Origin: Absicoccus porci
GTDB lineage: Bacteria > Bacillota_I > Bacilli_A > Erysipelotrichales > Erysipelotrichaceae
Length of the DNA: 64,000 nucleotides
Assembly: GCF_003725415.1 (NCBI RefSeq)
Contig: NZ_RJQC01000002.1
Span: 406,439 to 470,438 of the forward strand
Direction: 5' to 3'
Part shown: piece by piece, positions 12,890 to 20,907 of the stretch
How the letters are laid out: each line of letters starts with the position of its first letter
Position numbering within the stretch: position 1 is the stretch's first letter
Notes under the pieces: generated by a model
Database searches by the model: none
Told to the model about the DNA's origin: nothing
The model's input: the letters and a program-made list of their open reading frames with translations, nothing else
Position numbers and translations under genes: made by a program

Positions 12890-14070
12890 TTCGCATTCTC
12901 CTTAAGTAGAGTATATTGTACCATAAACACGTTTGGTTTGGCACTATAATGATTTATGTCACATCCTATTTTTGGTACAAATATCACCTGGTTGTGACAA
13001 TTTTCGATGACCAACCATCGTTTTCGTATCAAATGGGGGATCTTCCAATCCACAAAAAACCGCGAAACCTTTTTCGTACCAAATCGCATATGGATTTGAT
13101 CTCCCGGTTGTACCAACCGAATCGTGATTGGAAAATCCGATGGTTTTATATTGACTGACTCAATTTTGGTTCCCGATGTTCGCAGGGAAAATCCTTGAAA
13201 ATCACCATATTCGATTTGATTCAAATGCATGGGTTGAATCATTTCTTTTTTCATACAATACAACTGATCTTGCCAACGTTCCAACTCATATGCTCCTAAA
13301 TCAATTACACACGGACCATGAAGTTGTTTGACCATATCCATTAAGAATTTTTTCGCAAAATGCTTATGCGTTTGTTCATAAAGATACACATCTAAAATAA
13401 ACCATGCTTCCGGATCATCTAACCAATGTAAAGACGAAATTTGTTTTTGGGCCCACAAGCGTTTTTTTTGTAGCTTTTCATTTTGCTCGTTGATTTCTTG
13501 CAGCAAAGCTTGTTTCTGCTCTTTTGTATATCCATCTAAAACATGATGACGAATGACATTTCGTGTATAATGATCCGTTAAATTGGATTCATCAATACCA
13601 TATGGAATGGAATTATCATCACAATATTGTCGCAATTCCATTTTTGTATACTGTAATAAAGGTCGAATAATTCGAAATCCATGTTGATACGAAATAGAAG
13701 CCAATCCATATACCTGAGGAATCCGATGATTTTGTTTTTGAAAAATGTACGTTTCTAATACATCATCCAGCTGATGCGCTACATAAATATCCGTTGTTCC
13801 CATTTCTTTTGCACAAGAAAAAAAGAAGTCGTAACGAACATGTCGAGCCCATGCTTGAAAGTTTCCGCGATGTATCCATTGTGGAGCTATAGAACGAAAC
13901 TCCAAATGATATTGATCACAATATTCTTTCACGATCCTCTCATCCCGATTTGCGGTGGGACGTTGATGATAATTCACATGTGCGACACAAATCGCATAGT
14001 CCTTCTTTCGTAATTGATCCAATAAAGCCATACTGTCCGGTCCACCCGAACATGCCACTATAATTTTCAT
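12886..14070 (-). CDS. tilS: tRNA(Ile)-lysidine synthase
   Basis: Uses ATP to attach lysine to C34 of the CAU anticodon tRNA, converting it to an isoleucine acceptor; essential. The PP-loop motif SGGPDS lies at residues 9-14, with AHVNYHQRP and AHQLDDVLETYIF matching the family's substrate- and ATP-binding segments. The C-terminal domain follows after a helical linker. At 394 aa it is somewhat shorter than Bacillus TilS (about 470 aa). It sits 7 bases after the MazF-like gene and overlaps hpt. Confidence 0.93.
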   Translation of the reverse strand: MKIIVACSGGPDSMALLDQLRKKDYAICVAHVNYHQRPTANRDERIVKEYCDQYHLEFRSIAPQWIHRGNFQAWARHVRYDFFFSCAKEMGTTDIYVAHQLDDVLETYIFQKQNHRIPQVYGLASISYQHGFRIIRPLLQYTKMELRQYCDDNSIPYGIDESNLTDHYTRNVIRHHVLDGYTKEQKQALLQEINEQNEKLQKKRLWAQKQISSLHWLDDPEAWFILDVYLYEQTHKHFAKKFLMDMVKQLHGPCVIDLGAYELERWQDQLYCMKKEMIQPMHLNQIEYGDFQGFSLRTSGTKIESVNIKPSDFPITIRLVQPGDQIHMRFGTKKVSRFFVDWKIPHLIRKRWLVIENCHNQVIFVPKIGCDINHYSAKPNVFMVQYTLLKENAK

Positions 14071-14077
14071 GTTCCCA

Positions 14078-14596
14078 TTATAACATTTCTTTGATTCTTT
14101 TTTCGACTTCCATGAACAAGGAAGAATCCGTATCTAGATGTGCTTTCACATCAATGATACGTACGGTATTGATCCATTTCGCATCATTCAAATACAATAC
14201 TGAAACCTTATTCATTCCTGGCACACGTCCTAAACGCATCACATGTTTTTTATGCGCAGCATGTTGATACGCCGATTTACTCCCACTAATAGGAACGATC
14301 AACGCTTTATGATGCACGATTGCCAAAATTAAACCAAAATGTTGATAACCAATTTCACATAAATATGCCGATCCATATTCCACAAAACAAATATCACCTT
14401 TGCGAATATGTACGCCTAATTCCTGACAACTGGAAATTTGTTTACGATCACACCAATTTAATTTGGAAACCAAATAGGCATAAGCCTCTTGCGGTGATAA
14501 TTTTTGTAACATTTGTTTTTCACGAGCCTGCGCTTCTTCCCATAATGCGTCCATTCGATCATAGCGCTTAGAAATCAACCAATCCTTTGCTTGCAT
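14078..14596 (-). CDS. MazF/PemK-like domain protein with N-terminal extension
   Basis: A protein of about 172 aa. The central part, HIRKGDICFVEYG then FGLILAIVHHKALIVPISGS and VSVLYLNDAKWINTVRIIDVKAHL, has the order and spacing of the SH3-like MazF/PemK fold: a GD..y..lG start, a strand with the viPis segment, and a late segment resembling LdqiRtid. An N-terminal helix-rich extension of about 65 residues is not part of canonical toxins. No antitoxin-sized gene adjoins it; it lies inside a housekeeping series between tagO and tilS. The frame can start at a TTG (14608) or this ATG, and neither has a clear Shine-Dalgarno. RNase activity is not proven by the sequence. Confidence 0.6.
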   Translation of the reverse strand: MQAKDWLISKRYDRMDALWEEAQAREKQMLQKLSPQEAYAYLVSKLNWCDRKQISSCQELGVHIRKGDICFVEYGSAYLCEIGYQHFGLILAIVHHKALIVPISGSKSAYQHAAHKKHVMRLGRVPGMNKVSVLYLNDAKWINTVRIIDVKAHLDTDSSLFMEVEKRIKEML

Positions 14597-14627
14597 ACAA
14601 TCATTCAATCAAAGGAAAGTGAAGATA

Positions 14628-15692
14628 TCATGAAGACTCATGAGAAAATTTCATTTTTTTACGAATTTTCGCATATAAACTCATCAAAGGATGAAAATGT
14701 TCGGAAATCATGGCGCTCTTTTCAATAAAGATTTCTACGCCTAGTAGTAAAAGCAACATGACCGCAAAGCCAATTTTGGTGTTAAACAAATACACATACG
14801 CACACATGCCAAACAAAGCAGTCAATCCACACATGATAATGACAGTTTTGGTATGACCAAATTGTGCCATCAACAAATGATGAATGTGACTTTTATCTGC
14901 TTGCATAAATTTCATGCCCTTAATCGTACGCCGTAAAATTGCACTAAGGGTATCAATGATTGGAATCATCAACAGTAACATTGGTAATGCTAAAGTGACG
15001 ATGGTCGATCCTTTAAATCCTAATAACGAAATCGCTGAAATCATAAATCCCAAGAACAGGGATCCGCAATCGCCCATAAAGATACTGGCCGGATGAGAAT
15101 TATAAATCAAAAAGCCACTGGTACTAGCAGCTAAGATAAAAGAGAGCATGGCTACGTCCAAACGACGTTCCATCCATGCCATAGAAGCAATGACAACCAA
15201 CATGATCACGGACATACCGCCAGCCAAACCATCTAATCCATCAATTAAATTGATGGAATTGGTAATACCAGCTACCCAAATGATCGTAAATAAAACGGAA
15301 ATAATTTCATTATGGATCACGATGCCAAATGGCAAATGAATCACATCGACACTGACGCCATTGATGATCAAAACAATAGCAGCTATCAATTGAAAAAATA
15401 ATTTAACCGGTGGTCGAATATCGATCAAATCATCCACCAATCCGGTAAAAAACATGATACTTCCACCATAGATGATTCCCATTAACGCTTGATCGGGATC
15501 CATGGTAATTGTAACCGTAATTAAGAAAGCACAATAAATCGCGATCCCACCAATACGTGAAATAATGCCATGATGGACCGTTCGATTATTTTCTTTTGCA
15601 TAGGCTTTGGCCCATATCGAATATTTTTTGATTACCGGCGTCAACACACATGAAATCAAAAAAGGAATGATGATAATGTTCCAGTTCAACAT
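14628..15692 (-). CDS. tagO: Undecaprenyl-phosphate GlcNAc-1-phosphate transferase (TagO/WecA type)
   Basis: Integral membrane enzyme that transfers GlcNAc-1-P from UDP-GlcNAc to undecaprenyl phosphate, the first step of wall teichoic acid synthesis. About ten hydrophobic segments are visible. Motifs: GLVDDLIDI (Mg2+-binding DD), NLIDGLDGLAGG, FMGDCGSLFLGF and DKSHIHHLL; the HIHH loop is typical of GlcNAc-1-P transferases rather than MraY. The start was placed at the second ATG, because AAAGGA sits 8 bases before it while the first ATG (15701) directly abuts the Shine-Dalgarno. This gives a TAATG one-base overlap with the MreB-like gene. The later steps of the pathway are encoded at 47743-54323. 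Confidence 0.9.
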   Translation of the reverse strand: MLNWNIIIIPFLISCVLTPVIKKYSIWAKAYAKENNRTVHHGIISRIGGIAIYCAFLITVTITMDPDQALMGIIYGGSIMFFTGLVDDLIDIRPPVKLFFQLIAAIVLIINGVSVDVIHLPFGIVIHNEIISVLFTIIWVAGITNSINLIDGLDGLAGGMSVIMLVVIASMAWMERRLDVAMLSFILAASTSGFLIYNSHPASIFMGDCGSLFLGFMISAISLLGFKGSTIVTLALPMLLLMIPIIDTLSAILRRTIKGMKFMQADKSHIHHLLMAQFGHTKTVIIMCGLTALFGMCAYVYLFNTKIGFAVMLLLLLGVEIFIEKSAMISEHFHPLMSLYAKIRKKMKFSHESS

Positions 15693-16606
15693 TATTTCCA
15701 TCCTTTCATATTTTCAAGTAAATCCATTTCCGGTGTTTTTGTCACAATGACAGGATCATTCAACGCTTGTTCCAACGTTTGACGAAGACCAAAACATCGG
15801 GCTAAACCACCACTCAATAAAATGCCATTTTCATGAATGCTTTCTTTTAGATCGACCGATACTTTTTCTAAACATTGTTTCGACCACAACATGATTTGAT
15901 CTATGACACCTTTCATACAAGGCCATAAATCCAAAGCACGAACCTCAATCAATCCATACTGTCCCTGCGCATTTTTGGCATTACAACGCAATCGAGCATT
16001 CTTTCCTTTCCACAGCGCATTGCTTGCCGCTTCTTTTAAAGCATGGGCATCCTCAACCGTGATAAAACATCCATATTTCTTTTGAATATCTTGCATGATT
16101 GCTTCTTCAATTTGTTTACCCGCAAAATAAATCGTTTGATGGGTAAACTGTTGTTGATGGGCATAGATGCCAATTTCTGTATAGGTATGACCTGCATGAA
16201 CGATCATGGTTGGCTCTTCGGTTTGAAGGGCATCCATGACATTCAAAAATGAGATTTTTTGTATGCCTGCCGCTAATATTTGCGTTTGCCATACATCCAA
16301 TTGATCATCCGTAGCATCGGTTGGCGCCACAACCAGTGCCGATGGATGCAACAAACTATGATTGGCTCCCAATTGTTCCAATCCCGATTTTACCAACGGT
16401 GTGATTGAAGTATACAATTGACCATGATCAAAAGGATATTTTATTGTGTCTGTATACGCATGGGAAAGGGCTTCTTTTCCAATGGCTACAATTTGGTCAT
16501 CTTTGGTTGCGATACAAGCAGGAAAAGATACCGTCTCTTCTTTCACAAAATCAAAGAAACGGCATGTGGTGCCACCAAAATCCATCGCATACCAGTGATC
16601 AAACAT
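15692..16606 (-). CDS. Degenerate MreB/Mbl-like actin-fold protein
   Basis: A protein of about 304 aa with the outline of the bacterial actin MreB: phosphate-1 loop DFGGTTCRFF at the N-terminus, VVAPTDATDDQLDVW and AAGIQKISFLNVMDALQ (MreB has VCVPSG and AGA..vyliEEP), phosphate-2 region IVHAGHTYTEIGIY, FAGKQIEEAIMQDI, and adenosine loop LLSGGLARCFGLRQTL. The phosphate-2 loop is unusual: DIGGGTTE of MreB is replaced by HAGHTYTE. The start is the ATG 9 bases after GGAGG; upstream ATGs overlap the DUF1146 stop. It lies between ywzB and tagO. A role in wall elongation or positioning TagO is inference from context. Confidence 0.65.
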   Translation of the reverse strand: MFDHWYAMDFGGTTCRFFDFVKEETVSFPACIATKDDQIVAIGKEALSHAYTDTIKYPFDHGQLYTSITPLVKSGLEQLGANHSLLHPSALVVAPTDATDDQLDVWQTQILAAGIQKISFLNVMDALQTEEPTMIVHAGHTYTEIGIYAHQQQFTHQTIYFAGKQIEEAIMQDIQKKYGCFITVEDAHALKEAASNALWKGKNARLRCNAKNAQGQYGLIEVRALDLWPCMKGVIDQIMLWSKQCLEKVSVDLKESIHENGILLSGGLARCFGLRQTLEQALNDPVIVTKTPEMDLLENMKGWK

Positions 16607-16611
16607 CTTCA

Positions 16612-16821
16612 TCATCCTCCAAATCCATTATATATTGTCAATTGCAAGACGGCTTCACTTGCTAAATAAGCCAACACAAACGACAACAAGAAAAGCAATA
16701 CAACCGCTTTCCGTGGTTCTTTTACCGAACAAAATTTATCAAATTTAACGCCACTTAAGGCATAAAAACTCAAACCAAAACATAAAATAAATACAAAATA
16801 TCGAAGAAATGCATATGTCAT
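16612..16821 (-). CDS. ywzB: Small DUF1146 (YwzB-type) membrane protein
   Basis: A 69-residue protein with two hydrophobic segments, about residues 4-23 and 39-62. Between them lies the signature LSGVKFDKFCSVKEPRKA, which resembles the conserved lRFDkf segment of DUF1146 proteins. YwzB of Bacillus has similar size and topology and lies near mbl and murA, so its association here with an MreB-like gene is consistent. Function is unknown. AGGTG before the ATG serves as ribosome binding site, and it follows ispE by 8 bases. Confidence 0.75.
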   Translation of the reverse strand: MTYAFLRYFVFILCFGLSFYALSGVKFDKFCSVKEPRKAVVLLFLLSFVLAYLASEAVLQLTIYNGFGG

Positions 16822-16829
16822 ATCTACAC

Positions 16830-17651
16830 CTATCCTACCGTAACAATCTTCACAAATGGATATTTTTTCGATAATTCTTTTTGTGCCTGCATTAAATTTT
16901 CTTTACTGCCAAATCCCATCATCGTTGATCCTGATCCTGTCATCATCACATATAGTTCAAAAGCTTCCATGTCGGCTTTCAATGCTTCCAAGGCAGGTAC
17001 CAATTGAAAAGCGGCTGGCTGTAGGGCATTGCCCATATGCGTTACATAAAATGGCAAGTCTTGATAGATCAAAGCTTTCTCTAAAATATCCAAATTTGGA
17101 TGTAGCGGATCCAATGCGTGCCAAGTCACAAATGCCTCTGGTGTGGATACGCCTTGTTCTGGTTTCACAAGTAGAATGGGAAATTTCCAATCGCATTCAA
17201 TCTTGCGAATCTTTTCACCAATTCCTTGTACTCGTGCATATTTATTAACCACACAGAAAGGCACATCGGCTCCCACTTTTTTACCTAATAAGATCATTTC
17301 ATCAATAGTCAATTGTAGACCATCAATATCATTGATGGCTTTTAAAACGGCGGCTGCATTGGCACTGGCCCCGGCTAAACCGGCTTGCATAGGAATATGT
17401 TCTTCAATGGAAATTTCATAATTGGATATATCATAACGATCCTTTAAAACTTGGACCATTTTTTTGGTCGCATTATCATCCGGAATCTTACCATTTGTAC
17501 AAGTGATCTTGGTTTGGTCTGCTCTTGTGATATCAACAATGTTGTATAAAGATACCGGAGCCATGATCATATCCAAATCATGATATCCTTGTTCATTTTT
17601 TCCAATCACATCCAGAGCTAGATTCACTTTGGCTGGTGCATATACTTTCAT
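16830..17651 (-). CDS. ispE: 4-diphosphocytidyl-2-C-methyl-D-erythritol kinase
   Basis: GHMP-family kinase that phosphorylates CDP-methylerythritol in the MEP pathway of isoprenoid synthesis, the source of undecaprenyl phosphate for wall polymers. The N-terminus YAPAKVNLALDVIGK is typical. The glycine-rich ATP loop is PMQAGLAGASANAAA (about residues 89-103), and a C-terminal GHMP motif is MMTGSGSTMMGFG. The 273 aa length is slightly short for the family but covers the domain. The conserved N-terminus fixes the start, so the gene overlaps rsmA by 59 bases. rsmA-ispE adjacency is known in Bacillota. Confidence 0.95.
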   Translation of the reverse strand: MKVYAPAKVNLALDVIGKNEQGYHDLDMIMAPVSLYNIVDITRADQTKITCTNGKIPDDNATKKMVQVLKDRYDISNYEISIEEHIPMQAGLAGASANAAAVLKAINDIDGLQLTIDEMILLGKKVGADVPFCVVNKYARVQGIGEKIRKIECDWKFPILLVKPEQGVSTPEAFVTWHALDPLHPNLDILEKALIYQDLPFYVTHMGNALQPAAFQLVPALEALKADMEAFELYVMMTGSGSTMMGFGSKENLMQAQKELSKKYPFVKIVTVG

Positions 17652-18492
17652 AATTCACCTCATAGAGTCGAATAAAATCGTTCAAAGCACATTGTTGTGC
17701 ACGTGTATTTAAAGCAATCCCGGCCTTTTCTAAGCACGTTTTTGCCAATTCTTTATCTTGTAAATAACTTTGAAGATTATTATATATCGTTTTTCGTCGT
17801 TGTACAAAACATCCTTTGACCATAGATAGAAAAACGCTTTCATTGAGTAGATGATATCGATGATGAAAATTAAATTGCAACACAACCGAATCCACATTGG
17901 GACTTGGCCAAAACACATGTCGAGATACATCCATCACTTTGTGACAATCACATTTATATTGCCATATGACACTCAACGCATTGTATTCTTTATCCGATGG
18001 TTGGGCCATAAAGCGTTGTCCAACTTCTTTTTGCATCATAACAGTTATTCGCTCAATTGGTTCTTTGGTTTCAAACAATTTAAATAAAATCGGTGTAGTA
18101 ATGTAGTAAGGCAAATTCGATGTGAATACGACCGGTTGATTTTCCTTACGATATTTCTTGATTTCTTCATCGACATCCACATCTAAAAAATCTTGTAAGA
18201 CCACTTCTAAATGTGGACTTTGAATTTCGTTTTGTAGAATGTTGGGCATGCGTGGATCAATTTCATACGCAATCACATGTTGCGATCGAGCACAAAGTTG
18301 TTGTGTTAAAGCACCAATGCCAGGGCCAATCTCAATGACAAGTTCTGATGGATCGGCAATGGCAGCTTCCGCAATCTTTTCCACGATGCGAGGTTCGATG
18401 ATAAAATTTTGACCATATGACTTCTTTGTGAAAACTTGGTATTTATCTTGGATTGCCTTGGTCCTCTTGATTGTCGCAATGGGATCATTCAT
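17593..18492 (-). CDS. rsmA: 16S rRNA (adenine1518/1519-N6)-dimethyltransferase
   Basis: KsgA-type methyltransferase that dimethylates two adenines in helix 45 of 16S rRNA late in 30S assembly. Family signatures are YGQNFIIEP, the SAM loop VIEIGPGIGALTQQL, the acidic YEIDPRM and the catalytic NLPYYITTPIL. The 299 aa length is normal. It follows rnmV with an 8-base overlap, the conserved rnmV-ksgA pair of Bacillota. The last 19 codons overlap the start of ispE in another frame, and the tail (ESICTSQSESSSGCDWKK) has no family counterpart, so it may be a drifted C-terminus. Confidence 0.95.
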   Translation of the reverse strand: MNDPIATIKRTKAIQDKYQVFTKKSYGQNFIIEPRIVEKIAEAAIADPSELVIEIGPGIGALTQQLCARSQHVIAYEIDPRMPNILQNEIQSPHLEVVLQDFLDVDVDEEIKKYRKENQPVVFTSNLPYYITTPILFKLFETKEPIERITVMMQKEVGQRFMAQPSDKEYNALSVIWQYKCDCHKVMDVSRHVFWPSPNVDSVVLQFNFHHRYHLLNESVFLSMVKGCFVQRRKTIYNNLQSYLQDKELAKTCLEKAGIALNTRAQQCALNDFIRLYEVNYESICTSQSESSSGCDWKK

Positions 18493-19009
18493 GATTTATT
18501 TTCCTCTCTATTTGTGCCTTTGTTACATGCATCGCATTCAATCGTTTAAAACAGGTCTTACCGTTACATGGTCCAATGTGAAAGGCAGCACAAACGCTAT
18601 TTCGTAAAGACTGATTGCCAACTAGACCTAAATCAATGAAATCTTGCCAATCCAATGTATGCACATCGTCTTCAAATGTTACACAATGCGAAAGAGCTTC
18701 CCATAAATCTTGTGCATTTGCATGTTCAACACCGACTTTTTTCGGAGCCTTTGCTTTATCTTTAGGAATAAACGCATTCTTGCATCCAGGTACTTGATCA
18801 TTGATCCAACGACGAATATGTTCCCCGGGCGAATCGGGATCGGTAAAAATAATCACACCACGCACTCTTTGTGCTTCTTTGATGCGATCAATCGTTGTCT
18901 GGACGATCTGATCTCCACCTGTTTCAATGGTATCGCATTCAAAGTAGGATTGCAGTGTATTTGTATCATTTTTTCCTTCGACGACAATGATTTCATGAAT
19001 CTTCTTCAT
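18485..19009 (-). CDS. rnmV: Ribonuclease M5
   Basis: Toprim-domain endonuclease that makes both cuts maturing 5S rRNA, with ribosomal protein L18 as cofactor. The Toprim motifs are EIIVVEGKNDTNTL (catalytic Glu) and VIIFTDPDSPGEHIRRW (DxD). The C-terminal half has the family segment VGVEHANAQDLWEAL. About 174 aa, as usual. I chose the ATG giving MKKIHEIIVVEG, which matches the family start and has GGA 7 bases before it; another ATG lies four codons upstream (19021). It overlaps yitT and rsmA. Its substrate is encoded at 3495-3611. Confidence 0.93.
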   Translation of the reverse strand: MKKIHEIIVVEGKNDTNTLQSYFECDTIETGGDQIVQTTIDRIKEAQRVRGVIIFTDPDSPGEHIRRWINDQVPGCKNAFIPKDKAKAPKKVGVEHANAQDLWEALSHCVTFEDDVHTLDWQDFIDLGLVGNQSLRNSVCAAFHIGPCNGKTCFKRLNAMHVTKAQIERKINHE

Positions 19010-19850
19010 AACTAAATCCATATCCCTTCACTTCTTGTACATCATTTACGATGATAAACGCATGTGGATCCTTATGTAAAACAGCTTGTTCCAATTTCGG
19101 ATATTGTTTCTGATTGATGACACACATTAAAACCGGACGTGAATTTCCGGTGTATCCACCATGTCCTTCTAAAATCGTTACACCACGATCCACTTCGTTC
19201 AATAAAACTTCCTTGATAACTTGCCAAGAATCGGAGATGATCATGACATTTTTCGCCGCTTGTGAACGCAATGTCATCGTTCGATTGATGGCCGCTCCAG
19301 AAATATATACCGATAGGATACCAATCAAAGCAGGTACCAAACCATAAGTATAAATTCCTAAAGCAACAGTCGCAATATCCACGATCATGACCGCATCCCC
19401 ACTGGATAATTGGGTATATTTATGCAAGATCAGTGCCGGTACATCCATACCACCTGTACTCGCATCCACTCGAAAGACCAAACCCAATCCAACACCAAGC
19501 AATAACCCAGAATAGATTGAAGCCAAATACGCAGGCATAATAAATGTAGAGCGTGGTAATGTATTCACATATTGATTCAATAGTAAAATAAAAACAGGAT
19601 AACAGATCGTCGAAATCAAGGAACGCATCGCAAAGCGTTTGCCTAAAAAAATGACACCTACACCATAGAGTCCAACGGTCAAAGCATTGGTCATCCACAC
19701 CGTATCTATATGAAACAACGGTTGAAGAGCCACGGCTACACCGGCCGTACCACCATTTAAAATATTGTTTGGTAAAATAAAAAAAGTCGTACCACAAGCA
19801 ATCAAGAAATTCCCAAGAAGAATATACATGATCATTTTCCATTGTTTCAC
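18993..19850 (-). CDS. yitT: YitT family membrane protein
   Basis: Integral membrane protein with five or six hydrophobic segments in the first 190 residues (ILLGNFLIACGTTFFILPNN and following, including the conserved NGGTAGVAVAL and ASTGGMDVPAL), followed by a cytoplasmic DUF2179 domain (RGVTILEGHGGYTGNSRPVL). Members are widespread in Bacillota and their substrate is not established. The start is a GTG 8 bases after GAAAGGGG. A TATAAT about 40 bases upstream of it is the likely promoter of the long minus-strand series that runs to dus. Confidence 0.9.
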   Translation of the reverse strand: MKQWKMIMYILLGNFLIACGTTFFILPNNILNGGTAGVAVALQPLFHIDTVWMTNALTVGLYGVGVIFLGKRFAMRSLISTICYPVFILLLNQYVNTLPRSTFIMPAYLASIYSGLLLGVGLGLVFRVDASTGGMDVPALILHKYTQLSSGDAVMIVDIATVALGIYTYGLVPALIGILSVYISGAAINRTMTLRSQAAKNVMIISDSWQVIKEVLLNEVDRGVTILEGHGGYTGNSRPVLMCVINQKQYPKLEQAVLHKDPHAFIIVNDVQEVKGYGFSYEEDS

Positions 19851-20202
19851 ATCGTCATCCCCTTTCTATGTGTTTAAATTATATCATTGTTTTCATAAAA
19901 TAGCGTTATATACATATTTCATAGGAATAGAAGATTTAGAGGTGATTTCTATATTTACAAGTTTGGCATTACTGGCTATCGAACCATTATTTTACGTTTT
20001 ATTTCCAATCATTTTAATAGGCGAAATTATCTTTGCTTATTCTGCCATAAAAGGAACAGGTAAATGGGCAATGATTCTTTCGTACATTGCATTATTGTTC
20101 TTTATCGCAATGATAGCTCTATTTGTTTCTATTCTCTTTTGAGACCATCATCATCTCATTGATTTAACTTTTATGGTATCCTAAAGATAAGGCGGTGATT
20201 TT
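19851..20202. other. Divergent intergenic region between yitT and deoD
   Basis: About 350 bases. The minus-strand yitT promoter has a -10 TATAAT at about 19879-19884. On the plus strand, TTGTTT, 16 bases and TATACA (about 19886-19913) could drive the small hydrophobic frame at 19942-20142. The deoD Shine-Dalgarno (AAGGCGGTGA) is at the right end. No RNA structure stood out. Confidence 0.5.
19942..20142 (+). CDS. Possible small two-helix membrane protein
   Basis: A frame of about 66 codons opening at a GTG (VISIFTSLALLAIEPLFY) and encoding two long hydrophobic stretches, IEPLFYVLFPIILIGEIIFAY (split by a Pro) and MILSYIALLFFIAMIALFVS, joined by a short basic loop SAIKGTGKW. No strong Shine-Dalgarno is present and the start is uncertain; the frame also extends upstream antisense to yitT. 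The strongly membrane-like composition is the only sign that it is real. No family recognised. Confidence 0.35.
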   Translation: MISIFTSLALLAIEPLFYVLFPIILIGEIIFAYSAIKGTGKWAMILSYIALLFFIAMIALFVSILF

Positions 20203-20907
20203 ATGACACCTCATAATCAAGCAAAAAAAGATGAAATTGCGAATACTGTCCTTATGCCCGGAGATCCTTTACGAGCAAAATACATCGCAACCCATTATTT
20301 AACTGATATTCATTGTTTCAATCATGTTCGAAATATGTTGGGATATACCGGTCTGTATCAAGGACGCCCCATTTCCATCATGGGTTCTGGCATGGGCATG
20401 CCAAGTATTGGCATTTATTCCTATGAGCTCTATACCCAATATGATGTGGATACGATCATTCGGATTGGTTCTTGTGGTGCTTTGATTCCATCTCTGGACT
20501 TATTTGATGTCGTCTTGGCCGATTCTGCTTGGTCACGTTCGACCTATGCACAAGAACAATCGCATGATATGGATACGATCCAATATCCAAGTTCTGCGAT
20601 CAATCAGGCCTTGCAAAGAGCTGCAAAAGAGCAAAATCAAATGTTGCACCCTTGCCGTTTCCATTCCAGTGACATTTTCTATTATGAAGATGGAATCGAT
20701 TCAGGCGCCATAGAAAACCAATGTGCCGTGGTTGAAATGGAAAGTTTTGCGCTCTTTCATAATGCCAAAGTCACGGGTAAAAAAGCAGCTTGTATTTGTA
20801 CCGTATCGGATTCTTTGGTTACCCAACAAGAAACCACAGCACAACAACGGGAAACAGCATTTGATACCATGGCACAAATTGCGTTAGGAGGAAGTCTATA
20901 TGTATGA
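20203..20907 (+). CDS. deoD: Purine-nucleoside phosphorylase DeoD type
   Basis: Hexameric phosphorylase that splits purine (deoxy)nucleosides with phosphate into base and (deoxy)ribose-1-phosphate. Signatures are VLMPGDPLRAKYIA (phosphate-binding), NMLGYTGLYQGRPISIMGSGMG and IRIGSCGALIP, with VVEMESFALF contacting ribose. The catalytic Asp of the family lies in TVSDSL. The 234 aa length is typical. A strong Shine-Dalgarno AAGGCGGTGA precedes the ATG. It overlaps the next gene by 8 bases. It forms a purine-salvage theme with hpt and the NCS2 permease. Confidence 0.95.
   Translation: MTPHNQAKKDEIANTVLMPGDPLRAKYIATHYLTDIHCFNHVRNMLGYTGLYQGRPISIMGSGMGMPSIGIYSYELYTQYDVDTIIRIGSCGALIPSLDLFDVVLADSAWSRSTYAQEQSHDMDTIQYPSSAINQALQRAAKEQNQMLHPCRFHSSDIFYYEDGIDSGAIENQCAVVEMESFALFHNAKVTGKKAACICTVSDSLVTQQETTAQQRETAFDTMAQIALGGSLYV

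Noticed and set aside
14078..14608. A classical MazEF toxin-antitoxin pair
   Set aside because: No MazE- or AbrB-like small gene is adjacent on either side; neighbours are tagO and tilS with gaps of 7 to about 30 bases.
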